DNA from: Bog-756 sp963734435
Lineage (GTDB): Bacteria; Actinomycetota; Acidimicrobiia; Acidimicrobiales; RAAP-2
Length of the DNA stretch: 64,000 nt
Reading direction: 5' to 3'
NCBI GenBank assembly: GCA_963734435.1
Contig: CAVTHA010000015.1
Coordinates: 434,001 to 498,000, forward strand
How positions within the stretch are numbered: position 1 is the stretch's first letter; each line of letters begins with the position of its first letter. Shown here piece by piece: positions 56,341 to 64,000 of this stretch. Position numbers and translations under genes: made by a program. The notes under the pieces were generated by a model that had not been told where the DNA came from, searched no databases, and worked only from the letters and a program-made list of their open reading frames with translations.

Positions 56341-57413
56341 AGGCGGAGAAGGGCGCCGGTACCGAACGGCGCGACGCCGAGGGCATGGGCCGCGCCCTCG
56401 AGGCCGCCGAACTGGTTCGCGGCCTGACCGCACCCAACCCATGGGTGGGCGCGGCGGTGCGGGCCGATCTCGATCGTGGCGAAGAGTGGTTCGCGGGTGC
56501 CACGGCACCGCCCGGTGGGCCCCATGCCGAGGTCGCCGCCCTCCGGGCGGCGGGCGGGCAGGCCCGATCGGCCACGCTGTACGTGACCCTCGAACCCTGC
56601 ACCCATCAGGGTCGGACCCCACCCTGCACCGACGCCGTGATCGCCTCGGGCGTCGCCCGGGTGGTGGTCGGCGTGGAGGATCCCGATCCACGGGTGGCCG
56701 GGCGGGGCATCGAGGCCCTCCGGTCGGCCGGCCTGCAGGTCGATGTCGGCGTGGGAGCCGGACGGGTCGCCGACCAGCTGTCCGGCTACCTCAAGCACCG
56801 CCGGACAGGTCGACCCGGGGTCACGCTCAAGTTGGCGTCCACCCTCGACGGGTTCATCGCCGCGGCTGACGGCACCAGCCGCTGGATCACCGGTGCGGCG
56901 GCCCGCCTCGACGTCCATCGGCTGCGGGCCCGGGCCGACGCGCTGCTGGTGGGGGCGGGGACGGTCCGGGCCGACGACCCGTCGCTCACCGTGCGGCTGC
57001 CCCGCGACGATCCCTACTTCCGACGACCCGACCAGCAGCCGATGAGAGTGGTCCTCGGTCGGGCGCCGGCAGGTGCCGCGCTCCGGCCGGTCATCGAGCT
57101 CCAGGGCGACCTCGGGGAGGTGCTGAACGAGCTCGGGCGCCGCGGAGTTCTCGAGCTTCTGGTCGAGGGTGGGGCAACGGTGGCGCACGCCTTTCACCGC
57201 GCCGGTCTGGTGGATCGCTACGTGCTGTACCTGGCACCGGCATTGGTCGGCGGCGATGACGGACGGCCCCTGTTCGCCGGGCCCGGCGCACCGAGCCTGG
57301 CCGACGTGTGGCGGGGCCGCATGCACTCGGTGACTAGCCTGGAGGGCGATCTACGGGTCGATTTGCTCCCCGGTGGGCCTTCGGGCCAGGGGGCCGACAC
57401 CAGAAATACCTAA
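56337..57413 (+). CDS. ribD: Bifunctional riboflavin deaminase/reductase
   Basis: RibD deaminates then reduces the early riboflavin pyrimidine. The N-terminal deaminase has LTAPNPWVGAAV, the zinc/catalytic HAEV and EPCTHQGRTPPCTDAV. The C-terminal reductase has LKLASTLDGFIAAADGTSRW and VGAGTVRADDPSLTVRLP. No usual start lies before the conserved DAEGMGRALEAAE. CTG 56337 (CTGA with the rpe stop) would give 358 residues, and ATG 56385 gives 342 but cuts the conserved edge. Which start is used is open. ribBA follows. Confidence 0.92.
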   Translation: MKAEKGAGTERRDAEGMGRALEAAELVRGLTAPNPWVGAAVRADLDRGEEWFAGATAPPGGPHAEVAALRAAGGQARSATLYVTLEPCTHQGRTPPCTDAVIASGVARVVVGVEDPDPRVAGRGIEALRSAGLQVDVGVGAGRVADQLSGYLKHRRTGRPGVTLKLASTLDGFIAAADGTSRWITGAAARLDVHRLRARADALLVGAGTVRADDPSLTVRLPRDDPYFRRPDQQPMRVVLGRAPAGAALRPVIELQGDLGEVLNELGRRGVLELLVEGGATVAHAFHRAGLVDRYVLYLAPALVGGDDGRPLFAGPGAPSLADVWRGRMHSVTSLEGDLRVDLLPGGPSGQGADTRNT

Positions 57414-57547
57414 GGCCCGCTCCAGGGGGGCCGACATAGAAGTAGGTGCGCACGGCGGCCAGGCCCGCTCGCCGGGGCGAGCCGACGAAAGTGGACCAGT
57501 TGAGCCGAACAGAGTCGAACGAAATGCGCACAGCAGAGGGAGACCGG

Positions 57548-58760
<1,213 letters not shown>

Positions 58761-58774
<14 letters not shown>

Positions 58775-59339
58775 CCGGACCGACCTACCCGCCGACGCCA
58801 AGGACCGGGCGGCGCGCCGGGTCGGCACCGCCATCGATGGCGCCAGCGGAACAGCCGGTTCGGGACTGCGAGCCGGCTTTGCCTGCGCCGAGTTCAACGG
58901 GGCGATCACCGATCGGCTCCTGACCGGTGCCCTCGACGTCTTGGAGGAGTCCGGCGGCGACCTGGCCCACTCGGTCGTGGCCTGGGCCCCGGGTGCCTTC
59001 GAATTGCCACTGGTCGCCCTCCGCCTGGCTCAGTCCGGTTCGGTCGATGCGGTGATCGCCCTCGGCGCGGTGATCAGGGGGGACACCGGCCACTACGAAT
59101 TCGTGGCGGGCGAGTGTGCCGCCGGCCTCCAGAGGGTGCAACTCGACACCGGCGTCCCGGTGGTTTTTGGCGTGCTCACCACCGATTCGGTGGAGCAGGC
59201 ACTGGTGCGGTCGGAGGACGACGAGCAGAACAAGGGCCGCGAGGCTGCGGTATGCGCCCTGCGCATGAGTGCCGTGCTCGACGGCGTGGCCGCTGAGACT
59301 GCCGGCCCGCGCCTCGGTTTCTCGGTCGGGGGGCGCTGA
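58761..59339 (+). CDS. ribH: Lumazine synthase
   Basis: RibH (192 residues) joins the two branches into 6,7-dimethyl-8-ribityllumazine. Motifs are CAEFNGAITDRLLTGAL, WAPGAFELPLVALRLAQ, the catalytic-His loop LGAVIRGDTGHYEFVAGE and VLTTDSVEQAL, with NKGREAA near the end. A 38-residue N-terminal extension is unusual and rich in charge. It overlaps ribBA by 14 bases and shares a base with the hisG ATG. RibE, needed for the last step, is not in the window. Confidence 0.94.
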
Positions 59340-60235
59340 TGTTGCGTGTGGTCCTGCCCAAAGGCTCCCTCGAGCGGGCCACGCTCGACCTGTTCGCGGC
59401 AGCCGATCTGGCGGTCGCCCGTTCGTCGGAGGTCGACTACCGGGCCACCATCGACGACCCGCGGGTGGACGAAGTGCGCATCCTGCGTCCTCAGGAGATC
59501 CCGCTCTACGTGGCGAGCGGCCTGTTCGACGTGGGCATCACCGGCCGTGACTGGGTGGAGGAACGGAGCAGCGAGGTGACCACTCTCGGCGTGCTGCAGT
59601 ACTCCAAGGCCACCACGAATCCGGTCCGGGTGGTCCTCGCCGTGCCGACCGACTCGCGGGTGTCGTCGGTGACCGACCTGGCTGGGGCCGCCACCGGGCC
59701 GGACGGCGCGTTGCGGGTGTCGACCGAATACCCGGCCCTGACCCGCCGCTTCCTGGAGCGTCACGGGGTGCGCGCCGAAGTGAGCCTGTCCTACGGCGCC
59801 ACCGAGGCCAAGGTGCCCGACATCGCCGACTGCGTCGTGGAGATAACCGAGACGGGGCGGGCGCTTCGGGCCGCCGGGCTCAAGATCGTCGAGACCCTCC
59901 TGTTGTCGCACACCGAGCTGATCGCCAACCCCACCGCGGCCAAGGACGCCGAGAAGCGCCACGCCATGGAGCAGCTGCTCACGTTGCTCCAAGGCGCGCT
60001 CGAGGCGAGCGGCAAGGTGCTGGTCAAGCTCAACGTGGCCGCCGAACAGCTACCAGGGGTCATCGAGGTCCTCCCGTCCCTGCGATCGCCGACCGTCTCC
60101 GAGCTGTTCGGGGGAGGCGGGTTCGCCGTCGAGACGGTGGTCGCCAAGTCCGAGGTCAACGTCCTGATCCCGGCGCTCAAGGATCGCGGCGCCACTGACA
60201 TCATCGAGCTGGCGCTCTCGAAGATCGTTCATTGA
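59339..60235 (+). CDS. hisG: ATP phosphoribosyltransferase, long form
   Basis: HisG starts histidine synthesis. The 298-residue length includes the C-terminal ACT-like regulatory domain (GKVLVKLNVAAEQLPGVIEV), so HisZ is not needed. The catalytic part begins LRVVLPKGSLERATLDLF and includes DVGITGRDWVEE and the PRPP-binding EITETGRALRAAGL. The ATG shares a base with the ribH stop (TGATG). Other his genes are absent, so hisG rides in a riboflavin operon. It is probably feedback-inhibited by His, as typical of the long form. Confidence 0.95.
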   Translation: MLRVVLPKGSLERATLDLFAAADLAVARSSEVDYRATIDDPRVDEVRILRPQEIPLYVASGLFDVGITGRDWVEERSSEVTTLGVLQYSKATTNPVRVVLAVPTDSRVSSVTDLAGAATGPDGALRVSTEYPALTRRFLERHGVRAEVSLSYGATEAKVPDIADCVVEITETGRALRAAGLKIVETLLLSHTELIANPTAAKDAEKRHAMEQLLTLLQGALEASGKVLVKLNVAAEQLPGVIEVLPSLRSPTVSELFGGGGFAVETVVAKSEVNVLIPALKDRGATDIIELALSKIVH

Positions 60236-60244
60236 GGTGACGGG

Positions 60245-61163
60245 TTGACTTCGACTGAGCGGCCCGTAGCTGAGCACCTCGAACCGGTCGGGGGCACCCC
60301 GCTGGTCGGAGAGGTGATCGAGTTCGACGACGACCGGGGTCTTGGCGTCGTCGAGTACGGGCCGGGGGAGCGGATCCCTTTCCATTGCACGGCCATCTCG
60401 GACGGATCACGCTCCGTCGCCGTCGGGACGGTCGTCGCCTTCGTGGTGTCGGCGGGCAGGCTGGGGCAGCTGGAAGCACGAACGGTGCGGCCGCTCCCCG
60501 GGGTGGTCCCCCCCGGCTCGACGCTCGGCACCGGGCGGGAACAGGTGGATGCCGAGCGCGTCGCCGGCCGAAACGGACGGCGGGCCGGTTCCGGACCGGC
60601 TCGCTTACCCCGTGCCCGAGCCTGAGTCGTCCCCGGTCCTCCCCGAGTGGGGAGATCCGGCGCCAGAGATTCCCGAACCGTCCACAGAGCCGTCGCGGTC
60701 ATCGGAACCGGCGCGGTCATCGGAACCGGTGCCGGCATTCGAACCGGCGCGGTCATCGGAACCGGTGCCGGCATTCGAACCGGCGCGGTCATCGGAACCG
60801 GTGCGGGCATTCGAACCGGCGCGGTCATCGGAACCGGTGCCGGCATTCGAACCCGAACCATCGCGGGTATCGGCACCGAGCCCGGCCGACCCACCCCGGT
60901 TCGTGTTCGACCAGGACGCCGGCGACCACCCGCCGGCCGGCCCTTCGCCGGTCCCGGAAGTATCCGGACCGATCCGATCCGATCGGTCCGAAGGAGCCGA
61001 GGGCGGGGACGCGTCATCGGCACCGTCCGGGGCGCCCGACCCGGCGGCCGAGCGGGAAGGTCCGCGTCCGGACTTCTGGGCGCCGTTCGGCAAGCCGGCT
61101 GCCGGTCCGCCCCCGACCTGGCGGACGCCAGTCACCCGGCGCCGGTCGGCCGAAGAGGACTGA
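60245..61163 (+). CDS. Cold-shock-domain-like protein with repeat-rich Pro/Glu tail (frameshift assumed)
   Basis: TTG 60245 has a GAGGTGA site just ahead. The first 80 residues look like a diverged cold-shock (OB) domain: VGEVIEFDDDRGLGVVEYG, then IPFHCTAISDGSRSVAVGTV. The frame ends at 60625. A shift near 60575 would instead lead into a Pro/Glu/Ser tail with a 12-residue repeat SSEPVPAFEPAR and an end DFWAPFGKPAAGPPPTWRTP, stopping at 61163. Codon use of the tail is coding-like (TTC, GTG, GAC, GCC). It overlaps the C-terminus of the minus-strand transporter, so only one reading of 60605-61163 can be right. The head is likely, the tail less sure. Confidence 0.5.
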
Positions 61164-62764
61164 TCCGCGACCTGTTCGTCGCTCGCGCCGCTCTCCGCTT
61201 CCTCTGAACTGTCCCCGTCCTGGTTCGCGTTCTGGTCCGGGTCTTCGGCGTAGGGATTCCCGAGGATGTCGCGGGCCATGTCAATGACCACGGCACTGTC
61301 GGCGTCCTCCTTGGTCACCACGCCGAGCACGGGGGCGGCCAGCAGCCCGGTCACGATCCCTGTCTGGGACATGGACTCGGCCTGCACCACGCTCCACTCC
61401 CAGAGCCGACCCACCATGTCGGGGCTGGTGGCCGTGCGGTTCGGATACTTGAGCCAACAGTTCACCGTGGCGTGCGCCAGTCCGGTGACCGCCGGGAAGA
61501 GCCAGATCAGGCGGTAGTTCCCGGTGGCATCGATGACGATCGCGGCGATGTAGGCGAGTACCACACTGCACAGGTTGAACGGGGCCAGTAGCACTCCGAG
61601 TCGTTGGCCGAGACCGCCCGCCCTGGGTAGCAGTTGGAGGAGAAGTGGGGCCATCACGATGATGTAGGCCCCGACGAAGGGCGCCCCGACGTACGCCAGG
61701 ACGACTGCTTGCCACAGGTGGGTGTCGAAGTACTGCACGCCAGCCAGTGCCGCTCCGACGAGGGGGGCCCCCACGGCCAGCTGCATGGGCGAGAGCCACC
61801 GGCTCAGGGGGACACCGAGCGCGATCCCGATGATGAACACCGGCAGCCCGGTGGCCAGGCCAGCGGTCGTCTGGGCGCCGGCTCCGGCGTGGAGCACCCG
61901 TTGGAAGAAGAGGATGGCTACGTAGGCGGTTGAGCCCACTCCCGACCAGAAGAGCAGCGATCCGGCCACCAACACCTTGGCGTTCGGCCCGGAAAGGATG
62001 TCCCGAAGCTCGTCCCGGGTGGGTCTCGCCCGCTCTTTCCTATCGGCTTCCGCCCCAAACGTGGCGGTCGGTGCTTCACGAACCAGGAGGAGCACGACGA
62101 TTCCCACCGCGATCAGAATGACTGCATCCACCTGAAAGGGCAGGTTCCAGGTACTGGGCTGGCTCTGCTTCCAGGATGCGTACACCGTTGCCTTGATGGT
62201 CAGGCTGGCCAGAGTGCCGAGCACCGTGGTCAAAAGGAGCGCCTTGATCCACCGGCTACGGCCGAACACTTCGGGCACCACCGCTACGTTCGTCAGGGTG
62301 AACACGGACGACGCCTGGCTGGCGATCAAGATCATCAATACCAGGAGCCAGTATCCGCTTACCACGGTGAACATCCACGTTGCGACGCCCATCGCTATCA
62401 AGCTGCCGGCCATGTAGGGCGTGCGCCGACCCACCCGGCTCCGGGTCCGATCACTGAGCCTTCCGGCCACGGGGTAGATGATCCAGCTGAGCAGCCGGTC
62501 GGCGGTGAGGGCGAAGGTGACCGCCAGCGCCCCCGACGCCCGTTGCTGCACGAAGAGGGTGATCAGGACACCGGACACGGCCAGGTTGGCCCGGGGCCCG
62601 ACCAACCCGATCGACAGTCCGATGAAGCTCCGGACCCGCGAGCCGTCGATTCCGGCCAGTCTGTCGGCGCCGGTCGCCTGGTCGGCCTGGCCGGCCTGGC
62701 CGGACGAATCGGTCGACGGCGAATCGGGGCGAGGAGCGGGCGGTGGGTCGGGCCCCGCGCTCAC
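60605..62764 (-). CDS. MFS transporter (GPH-like), with doubtful repeat-rich C-terminus
   Basis: A membrane carrier. About twelve hydrophobic segments lie within residues 40-460. The signature RLSDRTRSRVGRRTPYMAG in the loop between helices 2 and 3 is typical of the GPH (glycoside-pentoside-hexuronide) and related MFS families. The substrate is not predictable. GTG 62764 overlaps the stop of the DUF1844 gene (GTGA). The frame stays open to 60605, giving a hydrophilic tail of over 200 residues with 12-residue repeats. This tail is antisense to the cold-shock-like gene and may not be translated to that point. Confidence 0.75.
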   Translation of the reverse strand: MSAGPDPPPAPRPDSPSTDSSGQAGQADQATGADRLAGIDGSRVRSFIGLSIGLVGPRANLAVSGVLITLFVQQRASGALAVTFALTADRLLSWIIYPVAGRLSDRTRSRVGRRTPYMAGSLIAMGVATWMFTVVSGYWLLVLMILIASQASSVFTLTNVAVVPEVFGRSRWIKALLLTTVLGTLASLTIKATVYASWKQSQPSTWNLPFQVDAVILIAVGIVVLLLVREAPTATFGAEADRKERARPTRDELRDILSGPNAKVLVAGSLLFWSGVGSTAYVAILFFQRVLHAGAGAQTTAGLATGLPVFIIGIALGVPLSRWLSPMQLAVGAPLVGAALAGVQYFDTHLWQAVVLAYVGAPFVGAYIIVMAPLLLQLLPRAGGLGQRLGVLLAPFNLCSVVLAYIAAIVIDATGNYRLIWLFPAVTGLAHATVNCWLKYPNRTATSPDMVGRLWEWSVVQAESMSQTGIVTGLLAAPVLGVVTKEDADSAVVIDMARDILGNPYAEDPDQNANQDGDSSEEAESGASDEQVADQSSSADRRRVTGVRQVGGGPAAGLPNGAQKSGRGPSRSAAGSGAPDGADDASPPSAPSDRSDRIGPDTSGTGEGPAGGWSPASWSNTNRGGSAGLGADTRDGSGSNAGTGSDDRAGSNARTGSDDRAGSNAGTGSDDRAGSNAGTGSDDRAGSDDRDGSVDGSGISGAGSPHSGRTGDDSGSGTG
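60703..60856 (+). repeat. 36-base tandem repeat, about four copies
   Basis: Full units begin CGGAACCGGTGCCGGCATTC and lie at 60721-60756, 60757-60792 and 60793-60828 (the third with one change). An 18-base partial copy precedes them and about 28 bases follow. There are no unique spacers, so this is not a CRISPR. The unit is a multiple of three and encodes a 12-residue repeat on either strand: SSEPVPAFEPAR on plus, or a Gly/Ser/Asp-rich unit on minus. Confidence 0.9.
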
Positions 62765-63276
62765 CCGCCCGGGTCGGACGGCTCGGAGCTGCCCGCTCCG
62801 CCGGCTGCGTCCCCGGTGTCCGATGCCCCTCCGTTGGCGCCTACGCCGGAGGCCACATCGGCGCCGGCCCGCTTGGCCCCCTCGATCTGGACGAAGGCCA
62901 GGCGTAGCTGGCTCAGCCCGTCCTTCAATTGTGGCTCGGCCTCGCCCAGCCGCCCGCTCAGGCCGTCGATCACGCTGCCGAGGGCGTCGATGGCCAGCCG
63001 AGCTTGGTCGAGCCGAGCCGGTTGTTGGGACAGATACAGCGCAGCCAGCTCGAACAGCCCGTAGCAGTGGTTGGCGATGACCACTTCGGCGGGTGAGTTG
63101 GCCAGCTCCGCTTGCATGGCCGCCATCTGCTCGGCCAGGGCCTCCGGATCTCTGCCACCCGGAGGAGTACCCGAGCTATCACCGGCGGAGAAGTCGTCAT
63201 CTCCAGGTGGGCCCCCGGCCGCTTCTCCAGGCCTCTCGACCGGATGCTCGCCTTCGGGTGTCCACAACGTGCTCAC
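62761..63276 (-). CDS. DUF1844 family protein
   Basis: A 171-residue protein. The middle part matches DUF1844: EVVIANHCYGLFELAALYLS, then LDQARLAIDALGSVIDGLSG and LKDGLSQLRLAFVQIE. These are helical, soluble proteins of unknown role, often encoded beside infC in actinobacteria, as here (divergent). N- and C-terminal parts are Gly/Asp-rich and disordered. GTG 63276 is set by the TAGGCT element seven bases upstream. The MFS gene overlaps the stop. Confidence 0.85.
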   Translation of the reverse strand: MSTLWTPEGEHPVERPGEAAGGPPGDDDFSAGDSSGTPPGGRDPEALAEQMAAMQAELANSPAEVVIANHCYGLFELAALYLSQQPARLDQARLAIDALGSVIDGLSGRLGEAEPQLKDGLSQLRLAFVQIEGAKRAGADVASGVGANGGASDTGDAAGGAGSSEPSDPGG

Positions 63277-63283
63277 GACTGGT

Positions 63284-63289
63284 AGCCTA
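63284..63289 (-). promoter_or_regulatory. Leaderless promoter -10 for the DUF1844 gene
   Basis: TAGGCT on the minus strand ends seven bases before the GTG at 63276. Confidence 0.6.
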
Positions 63290-63311
63290 AAGCACTGATA
63301 GACGAGGAAGC

Positions 63312-63334
63312 GGGGTCTCGAGGTCGAAGACCCC
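63312..63334 (+). promoter_or_regulatory. Hairpin in the infC leader
   Basis: GGGGTCT (63312-63318) pairs with AGACCCC (63328-63334) around a nine-base loop. It lies about 150 bases before infC. It could be part of a control leader for the infC-rpmI-rplT operon, but no match to a known L20 leader was made. Confidence 0.4.
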
Positions 63335-63486
63335 CACCCGGCCACGAGGTAGCCGACCAGTTGTCGGATGGGTGCGTCGGGTCAATGGGACCGGTGGTTG
63401 CCAGTGCGGCTGGGGCCGGCGGTTGGCTCCGCTCCTTCGACGTAGGTCACCGGGGAACCGTGACCCGACGAGAGGACGGAAGTCGA

Positions 63487-64000
63487 ATAGCAGCCACCAT
63501 CACCACTGAACCTCGCATCAACGACAGGATCCGCGCCCGCGAGGTGCGGCTGGTCGACCCCGACGGCGAGCAGCTGGGCATCAAGCTGTTACCTGAGGCC
63601 CTGGCCATCGCCAACGAGCTCGATCTGGACCTGGTCGAGGTGGCGCCCGGGGCCAATCCGCCCGTATGCCGAATCATGGACTACGGGAAATTCAAATTCG
63701 ATGCCGCCCAACGGGCCAAGGAGTCGAGGCGCAAAGCGGTCCATGTAGGGATCAAGGAGATGAAGTACCGGCCGAAAATCGGCGACGGCGACTTCGACAC
63801 CAAGACCCGGCAAGTGGCCAAATTCCTCGAAGAGGGCCACAAGGTCAAGGTCACCATCATGTTCCGTGGCCGCGAGGTGTTCCATCCCGAGCTGGGGAAG
63901 CGGATCCTCGATCGCATCGCGGACCAGATGGACGGGATCGGGAAGGCCGAGTCCGTTCCGCGGCTGGACGGCCGGAACATGGTGATGGTGCTGGCGCCGG
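63487..64000 (+). CDS. infC: Translation initiation factor IF-3 (5' part), non-AUG start
   Basis: IF-3 checks the initiation codon on the 30S subunit. The visible 171 codons contain the N-domain (TTEPRINDRIRAREVRLV), the linker with VAPGANPPVCRIMDYGKFKF and the C-domain (KVKVTIMFRGREVFHPELGK). The gene runs past the window end. No AUG lies near the start. ATA 63487 has AGAGGA ten bases ahead, ATC 63499 aligns with the usual first residues of actinobacterial IF-3, and GTG 63460 is also in frame. A rare start is typical of infC and allows IF-3 to regulate itself. Confidence 0.93.
   Translation, partial: MAATITTEPRINDRIRAREVRLVDPDGEQLGIKLLPEALAIANELDLDLVEVAPGANPPVCRIMDYGKFKFDAAQRAKESRRKAVHVGIKEMKYRPKIGDGDFDTKTRQVAKFLEEGHKVKVTIMFRGREVFHPELGKRILDRIADQMDGIGKAESVPRLDGRNMVMVLAP

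Noticed and set aside
57414..57547. FMN riboswitch before ribBA
   Set aside because: The conserved RFN-element segments were not found in this 134-base gap.
60703..60856. 36-base repeat as a CRISPR array
   Set aside because: The units are head to tail with no spacers and lie in open coding frames; no cas genes are present.

Overview
The window is 64 kb of GC-rich chromosomal DNA from an actinomycete-type bacterium (Actinomycetota). Several families found mainly in that phylum support this: a DivIVA-type polar scaffold, the bacterial proteasome activator Bpa, actinobacterial integration host factor (mIHF), DUF3151, an actinobacterial PriA without Walker motifs, a CoaBC with the PAMH signature, and many leaderless promoters. 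The gene order pyrR-pyrB-pyrC-carA-carB-pyrF-mihF-gmk-rpoZ-coaBC-metK-priA-def-fmt-rpe-ribD resembles mycobacteria. The class-1B-like PyrD and other details point away from mycobacteria and streptomycetes. A deep lineage such as Acidimicrobiia is my inference, not proven. No phage, transposase, CRISPR array, tRNA or rRNA was recognised. This is a housekeeping region.

Layout. 1-3203 (+): end of a divIVA-like gene, a DksA/TraR zinc-finger protein with a histone-like tail, lspA, rluD. 3228-14802: a group 2 sigma factor, a histidine phosphatase, an Rrf2 regulator with a clear operator, an unknown gene, dnaE, and a four-gene minus-strand block (DUF255 protein, unknown protein, phosphodiesterase, Bpa). 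14887-21571: an SDR gene, then menaquinone genes menE, menB, menA, menH and menD. 21550-28916: an LCP cell-wall ligase, a carotenoid oxygenase, tyrS, DUF3151, a lipoprotein, a flavin reductase and small unknown genes. 28935-30539: NfuA and an A24 prepilin peptidase. 30588-36095: aroC-aroK-aroB-aroQ-pepQ-efp-nusB. 36080-45348: the pyrimidine operon pyrR-B-C-carA-carB-D-F behind a PyrR-binding leader. 45503-47982 (-): a 5-oxoprolinase block pxpA-pxpBC. 48148-60235: mihF, gmk, rpoZ, coaBC, metK, priA, def, fmt, rpe, ribD, ribBA, ribH, hisG. 60245-64000: a cold-shock-like protein, an MFS transporter, a DUF1844 protein and the start of infC.

How the genes work together. Three biosynthetic modules are nearly self-contained: menaquinone (menE/B/A/H/D, lacking menF and menC here), shikimate to chorismate (aroC/K/B/Q), and de novo UMP (pyrR to pyrF, lacking pyrE and any adjacent pyrK). 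Riboflavin is partial (ribD, ribBA, ribH, no ribE). Translation functions are interspersed (efp, nusB, tyrS, def, fmt, infC). Many genes overlap by 1 to 14 bases and are probably translationally coupled. No stretch over 300 bases lacks a gene.

Caution on sequence quality. About 25 single-base frameshifts interrupt 16 otherwise well-conserved genes, including dnaE, tyrS, carA, gmk and rpe. Most lie in short G or C runs. I treat these as probable sequencing or assembly indels and annotate the genes whole. Start sites, lengths and the reading of the 60.2-61.2 kb repeat region should be read with that in mind.
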